Part shown: piece after piece, positions 1 through 9,411 of the stretch
Position numbering within the stretch: the stretch's first letter is position 1
Layout: each line of letters starts with the position of its first letter
DNA from: Cohnella algarum
GTDB lineage: Bacteria; Bacillota; Bacilli; Paenibacillales; Paenibacillaceae
Assembly: GCF_016937515.1 (NCBI RefSeq)
Contig: NZ_JAFHKM010000002.1
Location: 62,001 to 126,000 of the forward strand
Direction of reading: 5' to 3'
Length of the DNA: 64,000 bases
Translations under genes and position numbers: made by a program
The notes under the pieces: model-generated
What the model was told of the DNA's origin: nothing
The model's database searches: none
Seen by the model: the letters and a program-made list of their open reading frames with translations, nothing else

Positions 1-1589
1 TCATAGGCAAAGGTTGGAACACCATTTTCCAGACGGAACACGTCATATGTGTTTTTGTCGACTTCATCTTTGGGAGTTGCCGTCAAGCCCAGTAGGATAG
101 CATCAAAATAATCGAATATGGCCTTATATTTCTTATAGACGCTTCGATGCGATTCATCAAGGATGATCAAGTCAAAATGACCAACCGTAAACAGCTTTTT
201 GCCGTCCTTCCGCTTGACCTCGTCGATGGCATTCATCATCGTCGGGTAAGTGGAAAAAACAATTCTTGCCGTCTCCGGATTGTCCTTGCTGTCAAGCAGG
301 TTGCACAGTGTCATGTCGGGCAAATACTGGCTGAAGCTGTTTTTGGCTTGGCGAACAAGCGTTGTACGATCCGCAAGAAACAGCACATTCTTAACCCAAT
401 TATATCGGCTCAGCACATCAACAATGGCGCTCGCAGTGCGTGTTTTACCGCTTCCGGTCGCCATGACAAGCAAAGCGGTCCGCTGTCCTTTATTTAATGC
501 ATCACAAACCGAAAGGACTGCTTCATGCTGATAAGGGCGATTTACAATGGAGTTGTTGATTTGTACTTCCTGCAACGGTTTACGGATCGAGCGCCGGTTG
601 ACGAGCAACTGCAGCTCATCCTGACTGGCGAAACCAGATACTTGCCGACTGGCATAGTGAAGATCATCCCAGAAATTTATTACAAATCCATTGGTATAAT
701 AAATCAACGGACGCTGTCCATACCGCTGCTCCAAACAATCCGCATAGAGCTTCGCTTGCTGCTTGCCCACATTGGGATCTGCGCTGGTCCTTTTCGCTTC
801 CACGACGGCAAGCGGCTTCCCGTTCTCACCCAATAACACGTAATCGACATAACCGATCCCTTGGCCGTTTGGCATGCCTTGTACTTCAAACTCTTCCAGT
901 ACATTTTTCTGGAATGTCCATCCGGCCAGCTTAAGCTCGAGATCGATGTAACGTTTGCGAGTCTCGAACTCGCTGATTTTATCCGGAACAAAGTTGTACT
1001 CCTGCGTGTTCTGCGCCTTGCGCTCGGTCAGCAGCTTCCGAAGCTCTTCATTTTCTTTGATCAGATCTTCCAGCTTACGGTCTTTTGAACCTAATCGGTC
1101 GTATAAATCCTGCAGCTCCTGAGGCCTAACTTTTTCTTGTTGTTTGTTCTCTTCCAATAAGAGTTGTTCGTCAAAACTTCTGGCCGTATACTCGACCGAA
1201 TAACAATAATCGATCCAACTGATGAAGTTAAACAGGTTGCGAAGAGACAGAATCGCCTCGCCACGGCTGATCGTTGCATTGGAATGCACGGCGACATTTC
1301 CTAGCTTCGTAATATATTTCAACTGTGGTAGCATGGACTGATCGATTACGCGGAGAAAAGTTACATCGTGAATCAAGCTTGACAGATTGTCTTGATAAGG
1401 GACCTTCAAGTCGCTATCGTAGGTAAACAGCCATTTGACAGCAAGCTCCAGAGCCCTACGGCTGAGAATAGCGCTGGTCGCAGGACTGACGACCAACGCC
1501 TTTTCCGCCTCTATACATGCACCTGCAAAGCTGGCATAGGTTTTATTTTCTCTGAGAAATCCAAAATTCGTTAGCTGCACATCGCCCAT
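1..1589 (-). CDS. hsdR: Type I restriction enzyme R subunit, C-terminus cut by window edge
   Basis: This is the ATP-dependent DNA translocase and endonuclease subunit of a type I restriction system. The visible 529 codons contain a DUF4145-like N-terminal region, then a charged coiled segment (about residues 150-210). Next is a PD-(D/E)xK nuclease core with GYVDYVL and VVEAKR near residue 260. The SF2 helicase motif I (MATGSGKTRTA) is near residue 375 and motif II (DESH) near 480. The reading frame is open to position 1, so the rest of the translocase and the HsdM-binding C-terminus lie outside the window. The ATG at 1589 directly abuts the hsdS stop (1590-1592), which implies translational coupling. 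Family assignment is secure. Activity cannot be judged without the missing part. Confidence 0.93.
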   Translation of the reverse strand, partial: MGDVQLTNFGFLRENKTYASFAGACIEAEKALVVSPATSAILSRRALELAVKWLFTYDSDLKVPYQDNLSSLIHDVTFLRVIDQSMLPQLKYITKLGNVAVHSNATISRGEAILSLRNLFNFISWIDYCYSVEYTARSFDEQLLLEENKQQEKVRPQELQDLYDRLGSKDRKLEDLIKENEELRKLLTERKAQNTQEYNFVPDKISEFETRKRYIDLELKLAGWTFQKNVLEEFEVQGMPNGQGIGYVDYVLLGENGKPLAVVEAKRTSADPNVGKQQAKLYADCLEQRYGQRPLIYYTNGFVINFWDDLHYASRQVSGFASQDELQLLVNRRSIRKPLQEVQINNSIVNRPYQHEAVLSVCDALNKGQRTALLVMATGSGKTRTASAIVDVLSRYNWVKNVLFLADRTTLVRQAKNSFSQYLPDMTLCNLLDSKDNPETARIVFSTYPTMMNAIDEVKRKDGKKLFTVGHFDLIILDESHRSVYKKYKAIFDYFDAILLGLTATPKDEVDKNTYDVFRLENGVPTFAY

Positions 1590-2756
1590 CTAGACCGTTA
1601 CACCATCCCTCACTATCAATTCGCCCTTGAAAGCTTTTTGAAGTAGTGCCTGGAAGTTGGATTCTAGTTGTTGAAGGGATTCAATCAGTTTCCCTTTTTG
1701 TATTAGGTATCGTTCGAAAACCCCAACATACTTATGTTGTGTTTCTAAATCGGGAATCGGTATCTTTATATCATTAATTTTTGCTAGTGTTAGTCGCTTT
1801 ATTGCTGCTCCAGACATATTATTTGTGATTTGTTCTTTGACATATTGGTTGTTCAAATAGCTTACAACATATTGGGGGGTCGCATATTTAATATCTATTC
1901 TAATTAACGCGAGACTGGACAACATGCTAAATTCAAACTCGTATGGATTAATTGCTGCGATTCCTGTCGTAGCCCCATCTTTAATATACAAAATATCTCC
2001 CTTTTTTACAGGACATCGCTTATAGATGGCAGTATGATCACTTTCTGAAATGTAAGTTGGGTTCGAATAGAAATCAATATTATTTACCTTAACATGCTTT
2101 GCAGTTATATACGGTATACCTTCTGTCATAGGTTCGGGTGAATGATGAGTACCGTCAGTAATAAGTTCAGAAACTTCTTTAAGTTTACTAATTTTCCATG
2201 ACTTGGCGTTTTTAATGGGATCACCAAACAAATCCAAAAATACAGCTTGAACTAATTCATCAAGTTTGGCTATTGCTTGTTTGCGTTTATCAATTAAAGC
2301 TTGGGCTTTGTCTAGAATATATGCAATTTCTTTTTGTTGTTCAAACGAAGGTAAAGGGACTTCAATATCTTCTAGAACTTTCTTCTGAATATGCGGAATT
2401 GTCGCCCCAGTGCAATTCTCCCTTAGAAATGAACTTTTTGATCGAAGAAACATTGCTATATAAGGGATATAGTTATTGGAATCCCGTGGTCTTAATACAG
2501 CTAATGTACTGCCTATAATTCCTGTGAGATTATAACCAATCGTTCCCGCATTGGCACCGTCCCATGCAATCAATATATCATTACTTGTTACGTATACACC
2601 ATTATCAATTCTACTTACCCATTTTATGTTCTTGTCATTTCGTAGGTCTTCAATCTGGATATAACGTACCATTTCGTTTGCATCAATTCCTTGAATTCCT
2701 TCATATTTCTTTCCTTTAGCAATCGTAAATAAATCTCCAACCCGTCTAACTCTCAC
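1590..2756 (-). CDS. hsdS: Type I restriction-modification specificity subunit
   Basis: This is the DNA-recognition subunit of the HsdMSR complex; its two target-recognition domains define a bipartite recognition site. The 388-aa protein shows the usual two-fold design. A first variable domain is followed by a conserved helix containing PLPSFEQQKEIAYILDKAQA near residues 135-155. A second variable domain is followed by a second conserved helix (IPIPDLETQHK, then LQQLESNFQALLQKAFKGEL). The GTG start overlaps the hsdM stop by four bases (GTGA). The two variable domains are noticeably more AT-rich than hsdM, as expected of exchangeable specificity domains. The recognition sequence cannot be read from the protein. 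Confidence 0.95.
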   Translation of the reverse strand: MRVRRVGDLFTIAKGKKYEGIQGIDANEMVRYIQIEDLRNDKNIKWVSRIDNGVYVTSNDILIAWDGANAGTIGYNLTGIIGSTLAVLRPRDSNNYIPYIAMFLRSKSSFLRENCTGATIPHIQKKVLEDIEVPLPSFEQQKEIAYILDKAQALIDKRKQAIAKLDELVQAVFLDLFGDPIKNAKSWKISKLKEVSELITDGTHHSPEPMTEGIPYITAKHVKVNNIDFYSNPTYISESDHTAIYKRCPVKKGDILYIKDGATTGIAAINPYEFEFSMLSSLALIRIDIKYATPQYVVSYLNNQYVKEQITNNMSGAAIKRLTLAKINDIKIPIPDLETQHKYVGVFERYLIQKGKLIESLQQLESNFQALLQKAFKGELIVRDGVTV

Positions 2757-4207
2757 CCCAACAACGCCTCCAGTTCCGCAAGCCCTTCAACAATTTCATC
2801 CTCTAGCTGCTTGATCGAAGCCAGTATAACCTTCGGGTCCTCGTACTGAACTTCCTCATACTCTGTCTCTTTGTAGCGATTAATGCTGAGGTCATAGGCA
2901 TTGGAGCGAATCTCATCGACCGGAACCAGGAACGATTTCTCCGTACGTTTTCGCTCCTTCTCTGCTTCCCAATTGCCAAACCGCTCCAAAATGTCGGGTA
3001 TATCATTCGCCTCAATGGGATTCCGCTTGTCGTCAAGCGAATAACCGTCCGCCTTCATGTCATAGAACCAAACGTGATCCGTTCCGCCTGCACCTGTCTT
3101 TGTGAAGATTATAATGGCTGTCGATACCCCAGCATACGGCTTGAATACTCCGCTTGGCATCGAAATAACCGCTTCCAGCTTGTGATTCTCAACGATTTCC
3201 TTACGAATGTCTTTATGGGCTTTACTGTTACCGAATAGAACACCATCTGGTACGATGGAGGCGCAGCGCCCGCCTACCTTGAGCATCCGCAGGAACAGGG
3301 CAAGGAACAATAGCTCCGTTTTCTTCGTGCGAGTCACACGCAGCAGATCTGCTGCTACTGAATCCGCATCAAGCGATCCTTTAAACGGCGGATTGGCTAG
3401 GATTAACGTATATTTGTCTTTGTCCGTATTGTTTTCATTCAAGGAATCGCGGTATTCGATATTCGGGTTATCCACTCCATGAAGCAGCATATTCATGGCC
3501 CCGATGCGTAACATCGTACGGTCCATATCGAAACCGTAGAACATATGATTGTTGAAGTGCTCCTTCAAGCCCTGAACCAGGAATAGATCTGCATGATGTT
3601 TCCGCAAATATTCACCTGCGGCAACTAGAAAACCCGCCGAACCTGCAGCCGGGTCACATATGATATCTTCAGGCGTCGGTTTCATCAAAGCGACCATCAT
3701 TTCGATAATGTGTCTCGGAGTACGGAACTGCCCGTTCGTTCCAGCCGTAGCTACTTTGGATAGCAGATATTCATACAAATCCCCGTTGGTATCCCTATCC
3801 TTCATGTCAATCGTATCGATGCCTTCGACAATGCGTACAAGCATATTCGGAGTCGGGATCATAAAGATGGCATCACCCATGTATTTGGCATAGGTTGAAT
3901 CCTTATCTCCATGAAGCGTCTTGATGAAAGGAAATACTTCGTTCGAGACAACATCATACATCCGCTGAGGATCAAACGATTTAAATTGACTCCAGCGCAA
4001 GTGCTGCTTGTCACTTGGAAATAATCCGGTAAAAGGCAACGACAGCAGCAAGGATTCATTCTCTTTGCGCGTTTCCGCTTCGTCCAGCCCTTTAATGAAC
4101 AATAAATATGTAAATTGTTCGATCACACTTAATGGATTGGTGATTCCGCCGGTCCAAAATGTCTCCCAAATCCGGTCTACTTTTTGCCTTAACTCACCTG
4201 TAATCAT
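2753..4207 (-). CDS. hsdM: Type I restriction-modification methyltransferase subunit
   Basis: This is an N6-adenine DNA methyltransferase that protects host DNA and forms the core of the type I complex. The 484-aa protein has an N-terminal HsdM helical domain. The SAM-binding motif DPAAGSAGFLVA is near residue 185, and the catalytic N-P-P-F motif (ILANPPFKGSLD) is near residue 280. The length is normal for the family. The ATG is preceded by AGAGGAGATCGTT, a good ribosome site. The gene begins 33 bp after the end of the AddA-like gene with no terminator between them, so it appears to be transcribed together with the helicase-nuclease genes upstream. Confidence 0.95.
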   Translation of the reverse strand: MITGELRQKVDRIWETFWTGGITNPLSVIEQFTYLLFIKGLDEAETRKENESLLLSLPFTGLFPSDKQHLRWSQFKSFDPQRMYDVVSNEVFPFIKTLHGDKDSTYAKYMGDAIFMIPTPNMLVRIVEGIDTIDMKDRDTNGDLYEYLLSKVATAGTNGQFRTPRHIIEMMVALMKPTPEDIICDPAAGSAGFLVAAGEYLRKHHADLFLVQGLKEHFNNHMFYGFDMDRTMLRIGAMNMLLHGVDNPNIEYRDSLNENNTDKDKYTLILANPPFKGSLDADSVAADLLRVTRTKKTELLFLALFLRMLKVGGRCASIVPDGVLFGNSKAHKDIRKEIVENHKLEAVISMPSGVFKPYAGVSTAIIIFTKTGAGGTDHVWFYDMKADGYSLDDKRNPIEANDIPDILERFGNWEAEKERKRTEKSFLVPVDEIRSNAYDLSINRYKETEYEEVQYEDPKVILASIKQLEDEIVEGLAELEALLG

Positions 4208-4240
4208 AACGATCTCCTCTGCATGTAGATTCTTGTCTAA

Positions 4241-7150
4241 TTATACAACGGGCCGTCCTAATATGACATATTTCTGCAAGCTGGAAAAATACAAACCAGC
4301 TTCCTTCATCCGATAACCGAACGTCTCAGACCAGGCCTTAGCATAAGCCTGCACTTGCGGCGCATAAAACCGAACAAACTGCTCCAATTTGCTCTCATCC
4401 AATTGATCCGTTTTGAAGTCAACGATCACCCAGCCATCTTCCTCTTCGAAAGCGAAATCTATTACACCCTTCACCAAGATATGGCCACCGTTATCAGTCT
4501 GATATTTCAATGCCGCGGCAGCTGTTTCCGACATCGTTTGCTCGGTTGCGGGATAAGACATTGTCTCCCCATTGCTCTGAACCATCATAATCGGGATTTC
4601 AAACAATCGCTGCTTCGCTTGAATACTGCGCTGCCAGAGTTCGCTTTCGAGTACTTCCCGGAGTGTTGACAGAGCATCCCCCGCGTCCTTCTCTGATACT
4701 CCTTCGGTCTGGCAGAGGTATTGAACGTATACAGGCAATTCGCTCATCGGAAGACCTTTTCCAACTGCTTCAAGTCCCTTGTGGATCACACTGCCGAAGG
4801 ATTGGCCTCTTCCCGTGGCTGACCATTCCGGTGTGTCGCTCATGCTCTTCGTCAGCCCGGTAACGGTTGATTCGGCATAAGTCGGTTGGCGCAGTTGATG
4901 GAACACCTGCTCTCTCTGGGCCAAGTAAGCACCTAGATCAATGGATGAGGCTTCGGACCCGGATAAACCAGATGAAGTTGTCCCAATTACAATATCTCCG
5001 TCAAGTTCCCGATCATACTCATCTGTTTGAACATCCGATTCCGGAACATCCAACTCCCGGATTAGCTCCATCCCATCCATGAGTGAACTCCACGGGCACT
5101 TGGCAGGTTGTTCGGGGTAGAGACTGACGACTAGCATTTGCTTGGCCCGCGTCGCCGCGACGTAAAGAAGCCGATCCCGCTCCGCGAGCATGAATGCACG
5201 CTCCCGCACGCTCATCGCTTCCCAGCCGACCGGCTGAGCAATCGTATCTTTCTGAAACCCTTTCGATTGCTGGATCAGGAAATAGCCCGCGGCCTCAGCC
5301 TCCGAACGATCAACAAACTGGTCGGCGTCATGATCCTTCTCCCCGCAAGGACAAGCGAGAAACACGATAGGCGCTTCAAGCCCTTTTGCCTTATGCACGT
5401 TCATGATCCGTACCGCTTGCCCTTTGCCTGTGTAGAGACTGGCGGTTTCCATCCCTTGGCTCTCCCGAATGGCCGAAATCGCATGCGCCAGTTCATGCCA
5501 ATCCGATGCGAGCATGGCGTCACGCTGCAATCGCTCCAACATCTTAAGCAGTGTTCCAGACCGATTTGCTCCTGCTTCTTGCACCGTGGAATAAGGCAAA
5601 AGACCGGTATCCTCCAGAATGCAATACAAGGCTGACCATGCAGGCATTTCTTTCACCCAATCGGCATATTCCCGCAATTTACGGCATGCAGCGACAACTT
5701 GACTACCCTGTTCAGCTGACTCCTCAGGCAGCCGATAGATAGACCATGCATTCCCTTGAGCACGATACTCCATCAGCTCCTTGTCGCTAATACCGAATAG
5801 AGGTCCGCGCAATACGCTCAGCATCGCCACTTGATCGGACGGATCGGCCAGGTAGAGGGCCAATTGTCCCAGCGTATGAAGTTCGGGGTATAGAGCGGAG
5901 CTTCCTACCGTTTCCGCAGCAACGCCCCGCTTCTCCAATTCTTCTGCGTAGAGATGCAAATAATGCCTTGTCCTTGTCAATATAAGAAAATCATTGGGCC
6001 GTGCCTCTCTGAACACCCAGGATGCGCCATCCCGCTCCTGAATAAGCAAATTTCCGTCGCGGCAAGCCCACGCGATGGTTGCGGCAATACGCTGTGCGTC
6101 AACCGCCGCTACTTCCTCCTTGCCTCCGGAAATTTTCGGGTAAGTGAGTGCATAAACCCCGTGATCCGCGCGCTTATTCCCCTTTGGATTCGGTATATTC
6201 GTTTCCATCCGGACATACGCCGCTTGAACATCGGTTTCCCGGACGGGAAGCTTGCCGACAAATTGCCCGTTCACAAAAGCGCCGATCGCATCGACGGACC
6301 GGAAATTGCTGGTCAAGTGAAGCACATCTCCACATGCTTGAATCCGCGATTTCACCTCGTTATAGATGGAAATATCCGCGCGGCGGAAACGATAGATGGA
6401 CTGTTTCGGGTCTCCCACGACGAACAAGGAGCCGGGCTTTGGCGTAAGCTTCCGCCAATTCCGTTCATTCGGATCATCGCCGGCTCCCGTTAAGAGAAAC
6501 ATCATTTCCGCTTGGACCGGGTCGGTGTCCTGAAATTCGTCGACCATAAGCCGTTGGTAGCGCCCGGCGAAAAACGCGCGAACTTCCGGGTAATCACGCA
6601 GAAGACGGCAGGCATACATCAGCAGATCCTGAAAGTTCAGCTTCCCTGCCTGCAATCGCCGTTCTCTGCAATACTCCAATGCAGGCAAGACAAATTGAAT
6701 GACTTTCGGATACAGATATTCCCGCCACGATTGAAGAAAGGGGAACAGGACCGTAATCTGCCAATCGTGAAATCGTTCGGATATGGCTTTGGCTTGCTTC
6801 TTATCCGTCCATTTGTACTGCTTCACATCCAGTTTGAAGTCAAACATCTTCGCAAGCGTTAGCATCAACATATCGTCCTGCTCATCCGACAACCGCAGCA
6901 TACGATTAGCAGTACGCAGTTTTGCCTGAAGATTATCCCACCCTTTTTCCGGTTCAGCTGTCGGTAGAAACCTGTTGGCTTCTTCAATCATGGGAAGCAA
7001 GGAGAGTCGGATGAGGTTGAAATCAGGACGATGAACCGGTTCGCAAGGGATTTGGAGATCCGTAAAAATAGATACCCGATCATAGACATTCTTCAGGATG
7101 CTGACGTCGATTCCCACCTCGGTAAAGGAGCCATTCCTGTAATGAATTAA
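4241..7150 (-). pseudogene. AddA-like helicase-nuclease, C-terminal segment (split by IS110-family element)
   Basis: This is the larger part of a UvrD/REP-type SF1 helicase fused to a C-terminal PD-(D/E)xK nuclease, the architecture of AddA in the AddAB end-resection complex. Visible motifs are MVDEFQDTDPVQAEMM (motif II), VVGDPKQSIYRFRRADI (motif III) and later RIMNVHKAKGLEAPIVF and LLYVAATRAK. The C-terminal nuclease has GVIDF, VDFKTD and QVQAY. Motifs I and Ia are missing here and lie on the other side of the IS at 8924-9411. Joining the flanks across one copy of ATTAA restores the frame (ASLNKL then IHYRNGSF) and gives about 1,130 aa. A chance start inside the IS could still express this piece, but without Walker A it should not act as a helicase. 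Confidence 0.88.
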
Positions 7151-7241
7151 AATGCGGTTTGCAAAACAAAAAGCGCCTCCTGTATGCTGGGTCTCGGAAT
7201 GGTGCACATTCACTGCCCTAATTAAGAGGAGGACGCTCACT

Positions 7242-8540
7242 ATGAAGTTTAACCAATCGAGCAAGCAAAATCAACGGATTTCGAGAATTTCTGAAACAAC
7301 ATTGGTCATCGGGACGGATATCGCGAAGCACAACCATGTCGCTCGGGCCTTCACCTACCGTGGCATTGAGCTCGGTAAGCGTTGCCTGTTCCAGAACGAC
7401 GAGAATGGCCTACTGGACTTGTTGGCCTGGGCCGAATCCATCCAGCAAGAACATGGACTGACGGACGTACTACTTGGCGTAGAGCCCACCGGGCACTACT
7501 GGTTCCCGCTGTTTCACTTCCTGAAGCAGCGCAGCATCGAAGTGGTGCTCGTGAATCCGCATCACGTCAAGAAAAGCAAGGAACTCGACGACAACTCGCC
7601 GACCAAGAACGACATCAAAGATGCGAAGGTCGTCGCCAAACTCGTCATCGACGGACGCTATACACAGCCGCAGCTGCCGGAGGGTGTTTACGCCGACCTG
7701 CGTGTACTGATGAACCAGCGTGACCGTCTATGCGGGGATTTGAATCGGGTGAAAGGAAGAATCCACAATTGGCTGGATCGCTTCTTTCCCGAATATAGGC
7801 AAGTGTTTAAAGACTGGGAAGGCAAGGCCTCGCTCATTACGTTGCAACACTTTCCGCTGCCACAAGACGTCGTCTCCGCCGGCGAAACGACAGTCGTGGC
7901 GACTTGGAAGAAGAACGATGTGAAACGAGCTGTGGGCCCCAAGAGAGCGGGACTGCTCTACCGGAAAGCCCAAACGTCCATCGGCCTCACGGAAGGCGCT
8001 ACGGCGGCCAAACATGAGCTAGCCATGTATTTGGAACAGTACGCCATGCTGTGCAGGCAGATCGAACAACTGATGGAGCATGTGGCGGATCTGGTGGAAC
8101 AGATTCCGGGCGCCACCCACATGATGAGCATTCCGTGTATCGGCCTCATCACTGTGGCAGGATTCCTGGCGGAAGTCGGAGACTTGAGCGGCTACGATCA
8201 CAGCAGGCAAATCGTTCGTCACGCCGGTCTCAGCCTGCGAGAAAACAGCTCCGGGCTTCACAAAGGGGAAACGACCATCAGCAAGCGAGGTCGTTGTCGT
8301 CTCCGGGCTTTGCTGTACCGGGCGGCATTGACCTTGGTTGCCAAAAATCCGGAGTTCCGCGCACTGCACCTGTACTTCACGACGCGCCGGGATAATCCGC
8401 TGAAAAAAAAGCAGTCGATGATTGCGATTTCGAGCAAGCTCATTCGAGTCATGTTTGAGCTAGGCCGTAAACAGAAGAACTATGACGTCAGCAAAGTACT
8501 CGGCCCCCATCGGGAGGCTCAATTGCAAGCGGCAGCTTAA
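7242..8540 (+). CDS. IS110 family transposase (DEDD/serine)
   Basis: This is the recombinase that moves the IS. The 432-aa protein has an N-terminal RuvC-like DEDD domain with VIGTDIAKHNHVA (first Asp), LGVEPTGHYWF (Glu) and KNDIKDAKVVAKLV (paired Asp). A central coiled region follows. The C-terminal transposase_20 domain contains IPCIGLITVAGFLAEVGD and AGLSLRENSSG, the latter holding the serine region. The ATG at 7242 is preceded by AAGAGGAGGACGCTCACT. An upstream in-frame start at 7152 exists but has no ribosome site. The protein looks intact and could be active. Both frames of the interrupted host gene run on the opposite strand. Confidence 0.93.
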   Translation: MKFNQSSKQNQRISRISETTLVIGTDIAKHNHVARAFTYRGIELGKRCLFQNDENGLLDLLAWAESIQQEHGLTDVLLGVEPTGHYWFPLFHFLKQRSIEVVLVNPHHVKKSKELDDNSPTKNDIKDAKVVAKLVIDGRYTQPQLPEGVYADLRVLMNQRDRLCGDLNRVKGRIHNWLDRFFPEYRQVFKDWEGKASLITLQHFPLPQDVVSAGETTVVATWKKNDVKRAVGPKRAGLLYRKAQTSIGLTEGATAAKHELAMYLEQYAMLCRQIEQLMEHVADLVEQIPGATHMMSIPCIGLITVAGFLAEVGDLSGYDHSRQIVRHAGLSLRENSSGLHKGETTISKRGRCRLRALLYRAALTLVAKNPEFRALHLYFTTRRDNPLKKKQSMIAISSKLIRVMFELGRKQKNYDVSKVLGPHREAQLQAAA

Positions 8541-8923
8541 TTCATTCACAGATGGATAACTCACTTTGGTTTCATCGCTTACACACATGTTGATCTTTGA
8601 CAAACGAAGCACGGATAGGCTGGGAGTAATCGATTCCATTAGGGCAACGACCCCGTAAAGGAGCTAACCTGGCCTCCACCCCTTGAGAGGTAGAACGAAG
8701 GAATGTAAGGGCAACGACCCAGGGAGATATGGGAGGGTAAACCGCAAGGGCACATGTGGAGATCCATATGCGACCATACGGCTTTCAAAAAGCGGGGTGG
8801 TCCCCACCTCTATTCCCGCCAACAGGTCGATCCCAAATATTCGCTCCGCGTCAAATCTTATCCAAGGGAGCCTCGGATGTCAAAGTTGAAATCCTGAGAA
8901 AATGCGAGAAAAACGGAGAAAAG
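8541..8923 (+). ncRNA. IS110-family 3' non-coding region, candidate bridge RNA
   Basis: There is no convincing coding frame between the transposase stop and the element end. The segment holds a repeated AGGGCAACGACCC (near 8641 and 8709) and short dyads such as GGGGTGGTCCCC. IS110/IS1111 elements are known to carry a structured bridge RNA in the longer non-coding end. Position and size fit that role, but the RNA and its target and donor loops are inferred, not demonstrated. Confidence 0.45.
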
Positions 8924-9411
8924 ATTAATTTATTGAGGGAGGCAAGTGCTTCACTATCTTCCTCCTGCAGCTGAATCAGATATTCATCCCAGCATTGATC
9001 GTGGAACGCACGATTCATTTCATCATCCATTTCTTCGAAAGAAGGGTCCAATCCGGCCTCAATCGGTCGCTCGCGAAGCATGGAGGAACAGAACGCATGG
9101 ATCGTTCCAATAAAGATTTGGTCTAGATTGGCCAAAGCTTCTTCCATTCGTTCTCTAGTTTCGCCTTCAATATCAGCCGTTTTCCGCTCTAAAGCAATGC
9201 GGAAACGCTCCTTCATCTCATCCGCCGCTTTATTCGTAAAGGTGATCGCCGCAATATGCTCCATCTTCGCCGTTCCGGACTCGATGAGTGCCAGCAATCT
9301 GCCGACCAAGCTGGTTGTCTTTCCCGAGCCTGCACCGGCTTCTACCAGAAAGGTCGTGTTCAGCTCCTCCAATATCCTCTTTCTAGCTTGTTGATCGGAT
9401 GGTTCATTCAA
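8924..9411 (-). pseudogene. AddA-like helicase-nuclease, N-terminal segment
   Basis: This is the N-terminal 160 or so residues of the interrupted AddA-like helicase. It carries the Q-like region NEPSDQQARKRILEE, Walker A (VEAGAGSGKTTSLVGRLLAL) and motif Ia (ITFTNKAADEMKER), followed by IGTIHAFCSSMLRERP. The preferred start is TTG at 9411, preceded by GGAGGTGGAGAACA and overlapping the addB-like stop by eight bases, so the two proteins were translationally coupled. After LNKL the frame runs into the IS and ends at 8851. Without the rest of the motor this fragment is not expected to function. Confidence 0.88.

Larger units (their letters stand above)
7151..8923 (+). mobile_element. IS110 family (IS1111-like) insertion sequence
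   Basis: About 1.77 kb is inserted in the addA-like gene. The ends are placed by rejoining the interrupted frame. The pentamer ATTAA is present on both sides (7146-7150 and 8924-8928), but one copy is enough to rebuild the gene. No obvious terminal inverted repeats were found, as is usual for IS110-type elements. The short 5' non-coding part (about 90 bp) and long 3' non-coding part (about 380 bp) match the IS1111 arrangement. The exact ends are uncertain by a few bases. Confidence 0.82.

Noticed and set aside
7151..8923. Terminal inverted repeats of the IS110-family element
   Set aside because: Compared the first and last 60 bp; only a direct AAAATGCG match was found, which is expected by chance at this length.
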